A stretch of 59,495 bases of DNA from Bifidobacterium boum (GCF_000741535.1 NZ_JGYQ01000017.1:1-59495), one strand, 5' to 3'. Positions 27,927-37,902 are shown, numbered from the stretch's first letter. A program made the numbers and translations. The notes: generated from the sequence alone by a model not told the origin.

Positions 27927-30710
27927 ATGACTGATCAGGACAATACCATCACCGCGAACCTGACCCCGCTGCCTGACAAGGTGGGCGTCGACGGGCTCGA
28001 AGACAAGTGGCGCAAGACGTGGGATGAATCCGGCGTCTACAAATTCCGCAACACCCGCGACCGCAAGGCCGTCTATTCGATCGACACCCCGCCGCCCACC
28101 GTGTCCGGGCATCTGCATGTCGGCCACGTGTTCTCCTACACGCACACCGATATCATCGCCCGGTTCAAGCGCATGCAAGGCTTTGACGTCTTCTATCCGA
28201 TGGGCTGGGATGACAACGGCCTGCCGACCGAGCGCCGCGTACAGAACTATTACGGCGTGCGCGTGGACACGTCCCTGAAGTACGATCCTGATTTCAAACC
28301 GCCGTTCGAAGGCACTGACGGCAAGAAGATCAACGCGAAGGACCAGGTGCCGGTCAGCCGCAAGAACTTCATCGAATTGTGTGAGCGTCTCACCAAGGAA
28401 GACGAGAAGCAGTTCGAGGAGCTGTGGCGTTCGCTCGGCCTGTCGATCGATTGGTCGCAGACCTACCACACGATCGGCGAGCATCCGCAGCGCGTAGCGC
28501 AGAAAGCGTTCCTGCGCAATCTTGCACGCGGCGAGGCCTATCAGAAGGACGCTCCTGGCTTGTGGGACGTGACCTTCCAGACCGCAGTCGCCCAAGCTGA
28601 GCTGGAAAGCCGCGAATATCCCGGCTTCTACCACAAGATTGCGTTCCGTTTCGAAGATGGCACGCCGATTTACATCGAAACCACCCGTCCGGAACTGCTC
28701 GCCGCGTGCGGCGCGTTGATTGCCAACCCGGACGACGACCGGTACAAGCAGTATTTCGGCCAGTATGTCTACTCCCCGCTGTTCAAGGTCAAGGTGCCGA
28801 TTCTCGCGCATCCGGCCGCCGAAATGGACAAGGGCGCGGGCATCGCGATGTGCTGCACCTTCGGCGATGTGACCGACGTCGAATGGTGGCGTGACCTGAA
28901 GCTGCCGACCCGCCCGATCATCCAGCGCAACGGCCGCATCATCATGAGCGTGCCGGATTGGATCGAGGACCCGCAAGGCCGTGCGATCTTCGAGGAGACC
29001 GAGGGCAAGACCACGTTCTCCGCCCGCAAGATCATCGTCGACCACCTGCGTGAATCCGGTGATATGGACGGCGAGCCGAAGCCCACCACCCGTATGACGA
29101 ACTTCTACGAGAAGGGCGACAAGCCGCTCGAAATCGTCACTTCCCGCCAGTGGTATCTGAAGAACGGCGGCACGGACAAGAAACTCAACGCCGAACTCAT
29201 CGAGCGCGGCAACGAGCTGAACTTCCACCCGGACTTCATGCACGTGCGTTACGACAACTGGGTCAATGGGCTTAACGGCGACTGGCTGATCTCCCGCCAG
29301 CGCTTCTTCGGTGTGCCGTTCCCACTGTGGTATCCGCTCGACGCCAACGGCGAGCCGGATTATGAGCATCCGCTCACCCCGCGTGAAGACCAGCTGCCGA
29401 TCGACCCGACCAACGATGTGCCGGAAGGTTACGACGAGTCCCAGCGCGACCAGCCGAACGGCTTCACCGCTGAGAAGGACATCATGGACACGTGGGCGAC
29501 ATCGTCGTTGACACCGCAAATCGTGACCCACTGGGCGGAGCCCGGCGAGGAGAACGAGGCGCTGTTCAAGGCGACCTTCCCGATGGATTTGCGTCCGCAG
29601 GGCCAGGACATCATCCGCACTTGGCTGTTCAGCTCCATCGATCGCGCGCATCTCGAAAACCACTGCCTGCCGTGGGCGAACGCCACCCTGTCCGGCTGGA
29701 TTCTCGACCCCGATCACAAGAAGATGTCGAAGTCCAAGGGCAATGTCGTCGTGCCGAACAAGCCGATCAAGCAGTTCGGTGCAGACGCCGTGCGCTACTG
29801 GGCCGCTTCCGCGCGACTCGGTTTGGACGCCACGTATGACGAGGGCCAGATGAAGATCGGCCGCCGTCTGGCCATCAAGCTGCTCAACGCCACCAAGTTC
29901 GCGCTGGCCATCGGCCGCGAGGACGAGAACCATCATGTCGGCTCCCCTGCCGTCGCACAGTGGAATCCGGCTGATGTGACCGAGCCGCTGGATCGTGCGG
30001 TCATGGCGAAGATGGCGCTCGTGATCCGTCAGGCGACGAATGCGCTGAACGCCTATGAGCATTCGAAGGCGCTCGAAGTCATCGAAAGCTTCTTCTGGCA
30101 ATTCTGCGACGATTACATCGAACTGGTGAAGAACCGCGCCTACGGCACGGCCGATTCGACCGGCAAAACCCCGAGCGAGGCGGCGGTCAAGTCCGCGCGC
30201 ACCACGCTGGGACTCGGCTTGGACACCTTCGCCCGTCTGCTGGCCCCGTACCTGCCGTACGCGACCGAAGAAGTGTGGTCTTGGATGCACGAGGGCGAGG
30301 GTTCGGTGCACCGTGCCGCATGGCCGAAGCCGGAACCGTACGAGCAGGCCGCGTTCAAGGTCTCCCCGGACGTGCTGACGTATGCCGGTGAGGCGCTGGC
30401 TTCGTTGCGTAAGATCAAGTCCGAGGCGAAGGTCTCGATGAAGACGCCGATTCTGTCTGTCACGCTTGACGCGGTGGATGATGCGGCCGATTCCATCAAG
30501 GCCACGCTTGGCGATATCGCCGAGGCGGGACGCGTCGTCGGCAATATCACGCTGGTTCGTGCCGGCGCCGCCATCAAGGCTGTCAAGCAAACCGCTGCAG
30601 CTGCCAAGAACGCTATCGAAGATGCGAAGAATGAGGCTGACGCCGCGGTCTCCGTCATCGTCGAAAACAGCGAGCTCGGCGAGCCGCCGGCCAAGAAGCC
30701 GCGCAAGTAA
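27927..30710 (+). CDS. valS: Valyl-tRNA synthetase
   Basis: A 927-residue class I synthetase that charges tRNA-Val. The HIGH motif is GHLHVGHVF near residue 60, and KMSKS reads KKMSKSKGNVVVPN near residue 595. The editing domain is present, including GAGIAMCCTFGDVTDVEW, and the C-terminal coiled-coil region runs to KKPRK. A TAAACT box sits 7 nt before the ATG with no Shine-Dalgarno, suggesting a leaderless transcript. A strong intrinsic terminator follows. The opposite strand is also open for most of this gene, but it shows no coding features. Confidence 0.97.
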   Translation: MTDQDNTITANLTPLPDKVGVDGLEDKWRKTWDESGVYKFRNTRDRKAVYSIDTPPPTVSGHLHVGHVFSYTHTDIIARFKRMQGFDVFYPMGWDDNGLPTERRVQNYYGVRVDTSLKYDPDFKPPFEGTDGKKINAKDQVPVSRKNFIELCERLTKEDEKQFEELWRSLGLSIDWSQTYHTIGEHPQRVAQKAFLRNLARGEAYQKDAPGLWDVTFQTAVAQAELESREYPGFYHKIAFRFEDGTPIYIETTRPELLAACGALIANPDDDRYKQYFGQYVYSPLFKVKVPILAHPAAEMDKGAGIAMCCTFGDVTDVEWWRDLKLPTRPIIQRNGRIIMSVPDWIEDPQGRAIFEETEGKTTFSARKIIVDHLRESGDMDGEPKPTTRMTNFYEKGDKPLEIVTSRQWYLKNGGTDKKLNAELIERGNELNFHPDFMHVRYDNWVNGLNGDWLISRQRFFGVPFPLWYPLDANGEPDYEHPLTPREDQLPIDPTNDVPEGYDESQRDQPNGFTAEKDIMDTWATSSLTPQIVTHWAEPGEENEALFKATFPMDLRPQGQDIIRTWLFSSIDRAHLENHCLPWANATLSGWILDPDHKKMSKSKGNVVVPNKPIKQFGADAVRYWAASARLGLDATYDEGQMKIGRRLAIKLLNATKFALAIGREDENHHVGSPAVAQWNPADVTEPLDRAVMAKMALVIRQATNALNAYEHSKALEVIESFFWQFCDDYIELVKNRAYGTADSTGKTPSEAAVKSARTTLGLGLDTFARLLAPYLPYATEEVWSWMHEGEGSVHRAAWPKPEPYEQAAFKVSPDVLTYAGEALASLRKIKSEAKVSMKTPILSVTLDAVDDAADSIKATLGDIAEAGRVVGNITLVRAGAAIKAVKQTAAAAKNAIEDAKNEADAAVSVIVENSELGEPPAKKPRK

Positions 30711-30735
30711 GCGCTGGCTCTTCCCCAATACCCCA

Positions 30736-30784
30736 CAATCTGGTGACGCTGAGCTCCCGCCCGGCGCCACCAGATTGTTTTTCT
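30736..30784 (+). terminator. Intrinsic terminator after valS
   Basis: CAATCTGGTGACGC (from 30736) pairs with GCGCCACCAGATTG (ending 30777), with one mismatch, around a 14-base loop. A run of five T and then CT follows directly. This is the clearest Rho-independent terminator on the plus strand. Confidence 0.88.
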
Positions 30785-30877
30785 GCACAAACCAGCTACG
30801 GTAGACCGGCTCCTGGCGTCACCAGTTTGGGCAATTCACAGACCGGTGACGGTTACTGATGGATGGGGTTTGACAGA

Positions 30878-32941
30878 TCACAGTTTATCGGTGACCATGA
30901 GGAAGCGGGCGCCGGCAGTGTGCGTGTTGACCGGGGTGACGACGTCCCGCGATACACCTTCGCGTCCGATACGCGAGGCCTCGAGAGCCCCCACTGAAGA
31001 CTGCGCGTCAATGGGAGCCGCAACCTTGGCTTTGGCGGCGCGCGCCTCATCAATCGCCCGCGTCAACGCAGACGATGCAGACGCCTCGTCAGGCGCCAGC
31101 GTATCCACGGCATTCCTGATGATGTCGGCGGCAGTCTCCACGGCAACCACATCGTCCACTGTTCCCGACATATCCGATTCAAGGCCGCGCACCCGCCCTG
31201 ACAGGCCATATAACAAACGCTCCGAGGCAACAGGTGCGACAAACGTCGTGGTATGCGTACCAGCAGCGGAATTTGCCCTGCCAGCAGAACCGGTGCCGGC
31301 ACGATGCTCCGCAGCATTATCGGCATCATCGGCGGCGCCTCCGACGCGCGACTGCGAGACATAGGATGTCAAACCGGTCGCCGACACCGTCTTCCAATCC
31401 GCCGCCGCGCTTTTTGATGCCTCGGACGCATCACCGGTGCCGGATTTGGCGACCAGCGCGGCCAAAGTGAGCAGCATCTTGCCCTGCCCTTCACTGGCTT
31501 TCGCCGCCGCCATCGTATCCAGGGCCGCCTGGACCTTCTGATTGTCGGTTTTGAGGTTCTTATTCGAGGTGAATTCGTCGTTCGTCTGCTCAATCGCCTG
31601 CTGCGCGTACGTGGACGCGCCAGACGCCGTACCCCCGGTCATCTTGCTCAGATGGCGTGTATACGCGTCGGTATAGGCCATCGAAAACGGGATCATCGCA
31701 TCGTGCATCATCTTCTGGCCGGTCTTGAAATCCTTGGCTGCGCGCGAGGTCTGCGAAGCCGCCTGTCGCTTGAGATCCGCCGCCAAACCTGTCGTCCCGC
31801 GCAGTTCGATCTGCCGAATGGTGTCATCAATCGCGTCTGCGGCACCCTGATGGGATCGGGCGGCGCTACGGTCATTGGTCGCATTGGAAATATTCGCAAC
31901 AGCCCGTGCCACCGGCGTGTCGCTGTTCAGCTCGCCAGCCGTGCCCAGAAGCGCGCTCATCTGCGTACTGTCTCCGATAGAACCGCTCAGATGCCCGGTG
32001 TACGAGGTCACATACGCGGCCATGTAATCGTGGAAGGCCTGCTGGTAAGCCGGGTCCGCAGCGGCGATGGCGTGTTTCGCCTTGTCGCGTTCCCCATCGC
32101 GCATAGACTTGAGCCGGTTGAGCAGTTTCGTGTCATGTTTGCCGCCGCCGATGGCGATATCTGACAAATTCCCGGCCCGCATGGCGAGCGCGGTCATAGA
32201 ACGGCTGAATTCTGCGGTATCTGAAGCCTCCACCGCGGCTACCGCCAACGGGCTCATCGAACAGTGCTTCGCAGTGAAGAAGAAGTCGAAGGATATGGTG
32301 CGGGCGGGTCTGCCGACTGCGATAACCAGCATATCCGTGCCTTTTTGGGTGACGAGTGTGCCGCTGCTGCCTGTGACCGCACCGGTGACTTTGGTCGGCA
32401 CCGTGAACGCGATGATCGGGATTGTGGTTCTGGCGTAATCCGTGTCGGCAAGCGAATTCGGAGACACGGTCACGTGCAGGCCGACCAGGCCATTCGCTCC
32501 GCTGATTGCCGACGAATCGACATTCGGCCCGTTGAGGCTGTACTGTACGTGTACCGCCCATGGCATCGCTTTGAGACCGCTGCTGACCTTGGTCAGGGTA
32601 TTGGTCGACGTGCCCGCGGCGTGTTCCCCCTTGCCCACGGTTTCAGCGACAGGCGCGCCTGCGCGGGTGACCCCGTAATCGATAACCATGCCTGACTGGT
32701 CGATCTGGAAATCGTTGGCGATATACAGTTCGCCGGAAATCGTCCCCTCGTGCAGAATACCGAACACATCCTGTGTTTTCGTGGCCACGGCGGTTCCGGA
32801 AGCATACTCTGTCTGGCGAGCGGGAGCGGCCCCTCCTGCCGCCGCAGCGAACATCATCGCGCATGATACCGTGATGCCGCATACTCTGGCGGCGATCCGT
32901 CCCGGATGCCTTCCACGCTTGGTACCGTGGGTCACCATCAT
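30878..32941 (-). CDS. Secreted Ala/Ser/Thr-rich protein of unknown function
   Basis: A 687-residue protein with a basic N-terminus (THGTKRGRHPGRIAARV), a hydrophobic core and an AxA-type site near AAPARQ, hence exported. Residues ~50-230 look like a beta-rich domain (DFQIDQSGMVIDYGVTRAG, VHVQYSLNGPNVDSSAI). The rest is almost entirely helical and rich in Ala, Asp, Ser and Lys, for example DAIDDTIRQIELRGTTGLA, likely coiled coil. There is no LPXTG, lipobox or C-terminal membrane helix. I recognise no family. AAGGAG lies ~12 bases upstream of the ATG at 32941. The next ATG is only three bases later. Confidence 0.78.
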   Translation of the reverse strand: MMVTHGTKRGRHPGRIAARVCGITVSCAMMFAAAAGGAAPARQTEYASGTAVATKTQDVFGILHEGTISGELYIANDFQIDQSGMVIDYGVTRAGAPVAETVGKGEHAAGTSTNTLTKVSSGLKAMPWAVHVQYSLNGPNVDSSAISGANGLVGLHVTVSPNSLADTDYARTTIPIIAFTVPTKVTGAVTGSSGTLVTQKGTDMLVIAVGRPARTISFDFFFTAKHCSMSPLAVAAVEASDTAEFSRSMTALAMRAGNLSDIAIGGGKHDTKLLNRLKSMRDGERDKAKHAIAAADPAYQQAFHDYMAAYVTSYTGHLSGSIGDSTQMSALLGTAGELNSDTPVARAVANISNATNDRSAARSHQGAADAIDDTIRQIELRGTTGLAADLKRQAASQTSRAAKDFKTGQKMMHDAMIPFSMAYTDAYTRHLSKMTGGTASGASTYAQQAIEQTNDEFTSNKNLKTDNQKVQAALDTMAAAKASEGQGKMLLTLAALVAKSGTGDASEASKSAAADWKTVSATGLTSYVSQSRVGGAADDADNAAEHRAGTGSAGRANSAAGTHTTTFVAPVASERLLYGLSGRVRGLESDMSGTVDDVVAVETAADIIRNAVDTLAPDEASASSALTRAIDEARAAKAKVAAPIDAQSSVGALEASRIGREGVSRDVVTPVNTHTAGARFLMVTDKL

Positions 32942-33045
32942 CAGTGTCGTATTCTCCTTGATTCCATGTCTATCGTCTCCGGCTCACACCTCCGATCCGC
33001 GGCCGGATGCTGCGGCTTGGCACAATCGCCGCGCCACGCCCGTGC

Positions 33046-33438
33046 TCATGCGAAAATGTCAAGCACGCCGGGGTCTCCACCCGCGTCAGCGATACGCTGA
33101 TGCCGTTTCTTGGCTTCCGTAACCACAAACTCCCGGTACATTTCCGCAATCTGCGGGTCAAGGCCAGCCTGTTCAGCCACCTGATGCAACCGCTTGATTT
33201 GCGCGTCCTCACGTTTCCAATCCGCCGGTGCAAAACCTGCCTGCGCTTTGAGCACGCCGACTTCTGACGTGCATTTGAACCGTTCCGCAAGCAGCGAGAC
33301 GATAGCCGTGTCCACATTGTCAATGGACTGGCGCAACTCCTTGATTTTCCGTACCGCCTGCGCAACTTCCGGGTGCTCCTGCGCTTGGGCGGAGTCAATG
33401 GTCGTATCCTGCCAATCACCATGTTCGGAATCGTTCAT
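33046..33438 (-). CDS. Chorismate mutase (AroQ type)
   Basis: A 130-residue all-helical enzyme that turns chorismate into prephenate for Phe and Tyr synthesis. The signature runs RKIKELRQSIDNVDTAIVSL, then LLAERFKCTSEVGVLKAQAG and DPQIAEMYREFVVTEAKKRH. The expected Arg, Lys and Glu contacts lie in ELRQSID, ERFKCTSEVGVLK and the C-terminal helix. The N-terminal ~25 residues are acidic and likely disordered. A TAATCT box and GGAG both precede the ATG, so initiation could use either mode. It lies between rho and the secreted-protein gene on the same strand. Confidence 0.92.
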   Translation of the reverse strand: MNDSEHGDWQDTTIDSAQAQEHPEVAQAVRKIKELRQSIDNVDTAIVSLLAERFKCTSEVGVLKAQAGFAPADWKREDAQIKRLHQVAEQAGLDPQIAEMYREFVVTEAKKRHQRIADAGGDPGVLDIFA

Positions 33439-33571
33439 ACGCTCCAGATTATCAGTCTTGCCTTACCAACGTGGGGATTCACCGTCTCATACGAGAATGG
33501 CGGACCGCCAGCAGCGATCCGCCATGATGTCATCGTCAGCGTCCGAACCGGTCGGCACGCCTCTGGTTCCG

Positions 33572-35548
33572 TCAGTTCGAGGAGGATGATGATCCCGCAC
33601 CCGACTGCTGTACCAGCGCCTTCAGGAAATCGCGGTTGCTCGGCGTCTTCTTGAGCCGCGGTACGAGCGCCTGATATGCCTGCTCGGGTTCAAGCCCGCC
33701 GAACAGTCGACGCAGACGGTAGATGATCGGCAGCTCCAGCGGCGGAGTAATCAGCTCCTCGCGACGGGTGCCGGACGCATTGATGTCCACAGCCGGGAAC
33801 ATGCGCTTGTCCGCCAGGTCGCGGCTCAACCGCAGTTCCATATTGCCGGTGCCCTTGAACTCTTCGAAAATCACTTCGTCCATCTTCGAACCGGTTTCCA
33901 CCAGTGCGGTCGAAATGATGGTGAGCGAACCACCGTTTTCGATATTGCGTGCCGCACCGAAGAACTTCTTCGGCGGGTACAACGCCTGCGCATCCACACC
34001 GCCGGACAGGATACGCCCGGATGCCGGGGCGGCGATATTGTAGGCGCGCGCCAAACGGGTCATCGAATCCAGCAGCACGACCACATCCTGACCGAGCTCG
34101 ACCAGACGCTTCGCGCGTTCAATCGCCAGTTCGGCGACCATCGTATGGTCGGAAGCCGGACGGTCAAAGGTCGAGGAAATCACTTCACCTTGCACGGTGC
34201 GTTCCATATCCGTGACCTCTTCCGGACGCTCGTCCACGAGCACGACCATAAGATGGACTTCCGGATTATTCACGGTAATCGCGTTCGCGATAGCCTGCAA
34301 CGTGATGGTCTTACCAGCCTTCGGCGGGGAAACGATCAAGCCACGCTGACCTTTGCCGATCGGGGCGACCAGATCAATGATTCGCCCAATCAGCTTGTTC
34401 GGCGTGGTTTCCTGACGCAACCGCTCCTGCGGGTACAGCGGAGTAAGCTTGGCGAATTGCGGACGGTTCGCAGCCTCATCAATGCTCATGCCGTTGACGC
34501 TGTTAATCGCCTGAAGCGGCACGAACTTCTGACGCTGGGTGCGACGCTCGCCTTCACGCGGCGTACGAATCGTGCCCTGCACGGCATCGCCCTTACGCAG
34601 GCCATACTTCTTGACCTGTCCCATAGAAACATACACGTCGTTGGGACCGGGAAGATATCCGGACGTACGGATGAACGCGTACGAGTCCAGCACGTCGACA
34701 ATACCGGCGACCGGGACGAGATCATCCGACTGGTCCTGTTCGCCGCGGCGATCATCATAATCACGACCGCCGCGCATACGACGGTTATTGCGCCGGTCGT
34801 TGCGATCATTACGGTCGGCGTGGTCACGTTCACCGCGGTCGTTACGGTCGTTACGATCATTACGATCGTTGCGATCCGCACGTTCGACACGATCACGCTC
34901 GACGCGTCCGGCACCACGACGATGGCCGAAAGCACGCTCGTCACCGGCATGCTCCTCGTTCTTCTGCGCCGGCAGGCTTGCCAGAATGTCATCCAGGTCG
35001 CGCACCGCTTCTTCCTCACGTTCCTCGACACTGGAATCGGCACGACCACCACGACGGTGCACGCCGCCACGGTCAACACCACGACGACGCATCCGCGGAC
35101 TTTCACCGCCATCAAGATCAAGCTGGGCGAGCACTTCGTCTGCTGCGGCTTCCTCGGAAGCGCCACGACGGCGGGCGCGACGCTCATGCACGCGAGGCAT
35201 CTGCAATTCACCCTCCATCGGAGAAATCGCCTCAGTGTGAGCGACAGGCACACGCACCGGTTCGCTTTGCGTCTGCTTCTCGGATTTCGCAGACTTCACC
35301 GGTGCGGCAGACGGCTTGTTCTCCGTCTCCGATGATGATTCGCGCACAGCAGGCACCGGTGCCTCGGTTTTCTTCACTGTTTTCGGTACACGCACGGTCA
35401 CGCCGGCAGGCGCCTCCCCTCCGCTGCGAGCCGCCTGCAACGTTGCGAGCAGCTGGGGCTTACGCATGGTCGATGTGCCGCGAAGACCCATCTGCTTGGC
35501 AAGCTCCCTGAGCTCAGGCAGCTTCATATCCTCAAGATTTTGGCTCAT
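33572..35548 (-). CDS. rho: Transcription termination factor Rho with charged N-terminal insert
   Basis: A 658-residue hexameric RNA-dependent ATPase that releases transcripts. The N-terminal helical domain MKLPELRELAKQMGLRG is followed by ~220 residues of low complexity with many Arg, Asp and Asn, including repeated DRN triplets, and then the RNA-binding fold (DVLDSYAFIRTSGYLPGPND). The ATPase domain has Walker A PPKAGKTITLQAIA, Walker B VVVLLDSMTRLARAYN and the Q-loop region SGGVDAQALYPPKKFFGAA. The C-terminus ends in a poly-Ser tail. E. coli Rho is 419 residues, so the extra length is the insert typical of high-GC Gram-positives. The insert probably binds RNA. Confidence 0.97.
   Translation of the reverse strand: MSQNLEDMKLPELRELAKQMGLRGTSTMRKPQLLATLQAARSGGEAPAGVTVRVPKTVKKTEAPVPAVRESSSETENKPSAAPVKSAKSEKQTQSEPVRVPVAHTEAISPMEGELQMPRVHERRARRRGASEEAAADEVLAQLDLDGGESPRMRRRGVDRGGVHRRGGRADSSVEEREEEAVRDLDDILASLPAQKNEEHAGDERAFGHRRGAGRVERDRVERADRNDRNDRNDRNDRGERDHADRNDRNDRRNNRRMRGGRDYDDRRGEQDQSDDLVPVAGIVDVLDSYAFIRTSGYLPGPNDVYVSMGQVKKYGLRKGDAVQGTIRTPREGERRTQRQKFVPLQAINSVNGMSIDEAANRPQFAKLTPLYPQERLRQETTPNKLIGRIIDLVAPIGKGQRGLIVSPPKAGKTITLQAIANAITVNNPEVHLMVVLVDERPEEVTDMERTVQGEVISSTFDRPASDHTMVAELAIERAKRLVELGQDVVVLLDSMTRLARAYNIAAPASGRILSGGVDAQALYPPKKFFGAARNIENGGSLTIISTALVETGSKMDEVIFEEFKGTGNMELRLSRDLADKRMFPAVDINASGTRREELITPPLELPIIYRLRRLFGGLEPEQAYQALVPRLKKTPSNRDFLKALVQQSGAGSSSSSN
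34755..34890 (-). repeat. Imperfect tandem repeat encoding Asn-Asp-Arg units in rho
   Basis: Within rho the DNA repeats a short unit like CGTTACGATCAT several times between about 34797 and 34880, encoding DRN-type repeats in the disordered insert. Such repeats can change length by slippage without breaking the frame if the unit is nine bases. Confidence 0.6.
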
Positions 35549-35771
35549 TGCCTAATGTTGCCTTTCCTTGGCTTCTACCGACACTACGCCGGCGAGCTGT
35601 ATGACAAGATGCGGAAAACACCCGCGATGAACGCCTGATTATCACGGTTTTGAAAACCTTATCAGACGTTCCTCACTGTACAACGGAGGCCTGACCGATG
35701 CAACACGCCGCCCACAATACGGCAGTACCGGCACCGCTTGGCATGCGCTTGCCATCATGCCTGCAACAACA

Positions 35772-35811
35772 GCGACGGCCCGCCATCCACTTTGGGATGG
35801 CGGGCCGTCGC
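35772..35811 (-). terminator. Terminator hairpin after the UGM-like gene
   Basis: A perfect 17-bp stem (35772-35788 with 35795-35811), core GACGGCCCGCCATCC, with an ACTTTG loop lies 13 bases past the stop on the minus strand. The T-tract is weak (GCTGTTGTTG). Confidence 0.7.
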
Positions 35812-35823
35812 AACCGGAAGCTG

Positions 35824-37413
35824 CTACTTCTTCTCGTGATAGGACTTATCGGTGTTCACCGACCACACGTTACGCTTCGACGTCTTGCCGGACTTGATAT
35901 TGCCGACAGCCTCAATCGCCGTAGCCATCGAATGGTCCATATTGTTGTACCGGTGCTGGCCGTTGCGACCCACGCAATACAGGTTGCCGAAGGAGTCAAG
36001 ATATTCAATCAAATCAGGCATCTGGGCGTATGTATCGAAATACGCCGGATACGCTTTCTTGACACGCTCACGATGCGCGTCAAGCACGTCCTGCGGACCG
36101 TTGATCACGCGCATGCGGGTCATTTCCTCGATGGCGAACTTCTTGGCTTCCTCTTCGGACATGTTCCAGAAGTCGTCGCCTTCCTTGCAGAAGTATTCGA
36201 GGCCGATCCACACCGTGTCGTCGACATCCTTGACCAGGTACGGGCTCCAGTTGTTGAACACCTGGATACGGCCGACCTTATAGCCCGGATCCTGCACGTA
36301 AATCCAGCAATCCGGCACAATCGGCGGGTTGCCGAGCGTTGGGATGTCGGTCGTGTTTCTCAAACGAAGATGCTTGACCAGCAAGCCGACCGTCACAAAG
36401 TCACGGTACGGCAGGCCCTCGGCCACGGCGGTCATATCCTTGGGAGCGGGAGTGTCCGACGCGTCAATCGCCTCGACCAGATCCTTGACCGGCATGGATG
36501 AGATGAACTGATCCGCAGCCAGCTCGGTACGCTCACCGGCGGCGTTCTGATACACCACGGAGGAGATATGCCCCTCCTGCTGGCGGACTTCCACGACCTT
36601 CGCATCCGTAACCACCTTGACACCGGCGTTCTCGCACCGGCGTTCCACGGTTTCCCACAGCTGACCCGGACCGTACTTCGGATACCAGAATTCCTCAATC
36701 AGGGAGGTTTCGACCTCTTGGTTGCTGCGCTTCTTCGGCAGCAGTTTCTGGAACGCGTTCTTCAGCACTTCAAGGATGCTCAGCCCCTTGACACGCTGTG
36801 CGCCCCAATCAGCGGAAATCTGGCTGGGGTGACGGCCCCACAGCTTCTCCGTATAGCCTTCGAAGAACATCGAATACAGTTTGCGGCCGAACCGGTTGAT
36901 ATAGAAGTTTTCCAGATTCGTTTCCGGCAGCTTGTGGAACACGGACTTCAAATAGCTGAACCCTGCCTGCATGGTGAGTTTGAAGCCCATCGCCTTCAGC
37001 GTGTTCGGCGACAAGGAAATCGGGTAATCGAAGAAATGATGGTTCCAGAAGATACGGGAAACACGGTGACGTTTGAGCATCACTTCGTCGGTGGTCTCAG
37101 GATCCGGTCCGCCGGGCTCCAGGTCATGGTGACGGCCGAGCTTCTTGTCATCATAGGAGGGGGCGCCTTGCAGCGGCAGCACATCCTTCCACCAATCCAT
37201 GATGCGGTCATCCTTGGAGAAGAAGCGATGACCGCCAATATCCATGCGGTTGCCGTTATGCTTCACGGTACGTGAGATACCGCCGAATTCGCGGGTCTCC
37301 TCAAGCACGGTCACGTCGTACTGCTCGGCGCCGCCTTCCTTCACCAGTTCCCACGCGGCAGTAAGACCCGCGGGGCCACCGCCGATAATCACGACGGACT
37401 GTTTGTGTGCCAC
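35824..37413 (-). CDS. FAD-dependent oxidoreductase, UDP-galactopyranose-mutase-like
   Basis: A 529-residue flavoprotein. The FAD-binding Rossmann motif is VVIIGGGPAGLTAAWEL near residue 8-24, followed by FGGISRTVKHNGNRMDIGGH. Near the C-terminus NLYCVGRNGQHRYNNMDHSM resembles the FAD/substrate segment of UDP-galactopyranose mutases and related amine-oxidase-fold proteins. If it is a mutase, it would make UDP-galactofuranose for cell-wall polysaccharide. Bacterial Glf is ~390 residues, so this longer protein may act on another glycan or lipid, and I leave the symbol empty. The GTG start has AGGAGG upstream. Confidence 0.78.
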   Translation of the reverse strand: MAHKQSVVIIGGGPAGLTAAWELVKEGGAEQYDVTVLEETREFGGISRTVKHNGNRMDIGGHRFFSKDDRIMDWWKDVLPLQGAPSYDDKKLGRHHDLEPGGPDPETTDEVMLKRHRVSRIFWNHHFFDYPISLSPNTLKAMGFKLTMQAGFSYLKSVFHKLPETNLENFYINRFGRKLYSMFFEGYTEKLWGRHPSQISADWGAQRVKGLSILEVLKNAFQKLLPKKRSNQEVETSLIEEFWYPKYGPGQLWETVERRCENAGVKVVTDAKVVEVRQQEGHISSVVYQNAAGERTELAADQFISSMPVKDLVEAIDASDTPAPKDMTAVAEGLPYRDFVTVGLLVKHLRLRNTTDIPTLGNPPIVPDCWIYVQDPGYKVGRIQVFNNWSPYLVKDVDDTVWIGLEYFCKEGDDFWNMSEEEAKKFAIEEMTRMRVINGPQDVLDAHRERVKKAYPAYFDTYAQMPDLIEYLDSFGNLYCVGRNGQHRYNNMDHSMATAIEAVGNIKSGKTSKRNVWSVNTDKSYHEKK

Positions 37414-37587
37414 AATGACCTCCTGAACAATACAACAAATCGGTGAAACTCTACACGCTTCAGCGCATCATGAACACCAAAGCAAACAAACATACACGAA
37501 TAAACCGCAAGCCATGCTATCACCCAGCCCGCCCACCGTACCGACGTATCCGTACCGACGTATCACGGTACGGTGGGCGGCGGAGCG

Positions 37588-37902
37588 TCATGTCAGGGAA
37601 TCAGGGATATCAATATCGGTTTTCTGCACCTCTTCGACATTGACATCCTTAAACGTGACGATACGCACGCTTTTGACGAACCGGGAGGAACGGTAGACAT
37701 CCCACACCCACGCATCCGTCAGCTGCACGTCGAAATACACGTCCTGTCCGGCGGAACGCACGTTGAAATCAACCTTATTCGCCAGGTAGAAGCGGCGCTC
37801 CGTCTCCACCACGTAGGTGAACAGTTTGATGACGTCACGGTATTCCTTGTACAAGGCCAGTTCGGCGTCGGTCTCATAGTTGTCAAGATCTTCCGCACTC
37901 AT
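37588..37902 (-). CDS. DUF2469 family protein
   Basis: A 104-residue protein conserved across actinobacteria (DUF2469). It opens MSAEDLDNYETDAELALYKE, continues YVVETERRFYLANKVD, and ends in DAWVWDVYRSSRFVKSVRIV and FKDVNVEEV. All these stretches match the family as I know it. The function is unknown; in many actinobacteria it sits near ribosomal-protein, RNase HII or signal-peptidase genes, which are not seen here. Its ATG overlaps the stop of the upstream GNAT gene (ATGA), so the two are translationally coupled. It lies ~175 bases from the UGM-like gene. Confidence 0.92.
   Translation of the reverse strand: MSAEDLDNYETDAELALYKEYRDVIKLFTYVVETERRFYLANKVDFNVRSAGQDVYFDVQLTDAWVWDVYRSSRFVKSVRIVTFKDVNVEEVQKTDIDIPDSLT

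Noticed and set aside
27918..30788. ~956-codon open frame on the strand opposite valS
   Set aside because: valS has all class I synthetase motifs. The antisense frame arises from GC-biased third positions and has no recognisable domain or ribosome site.
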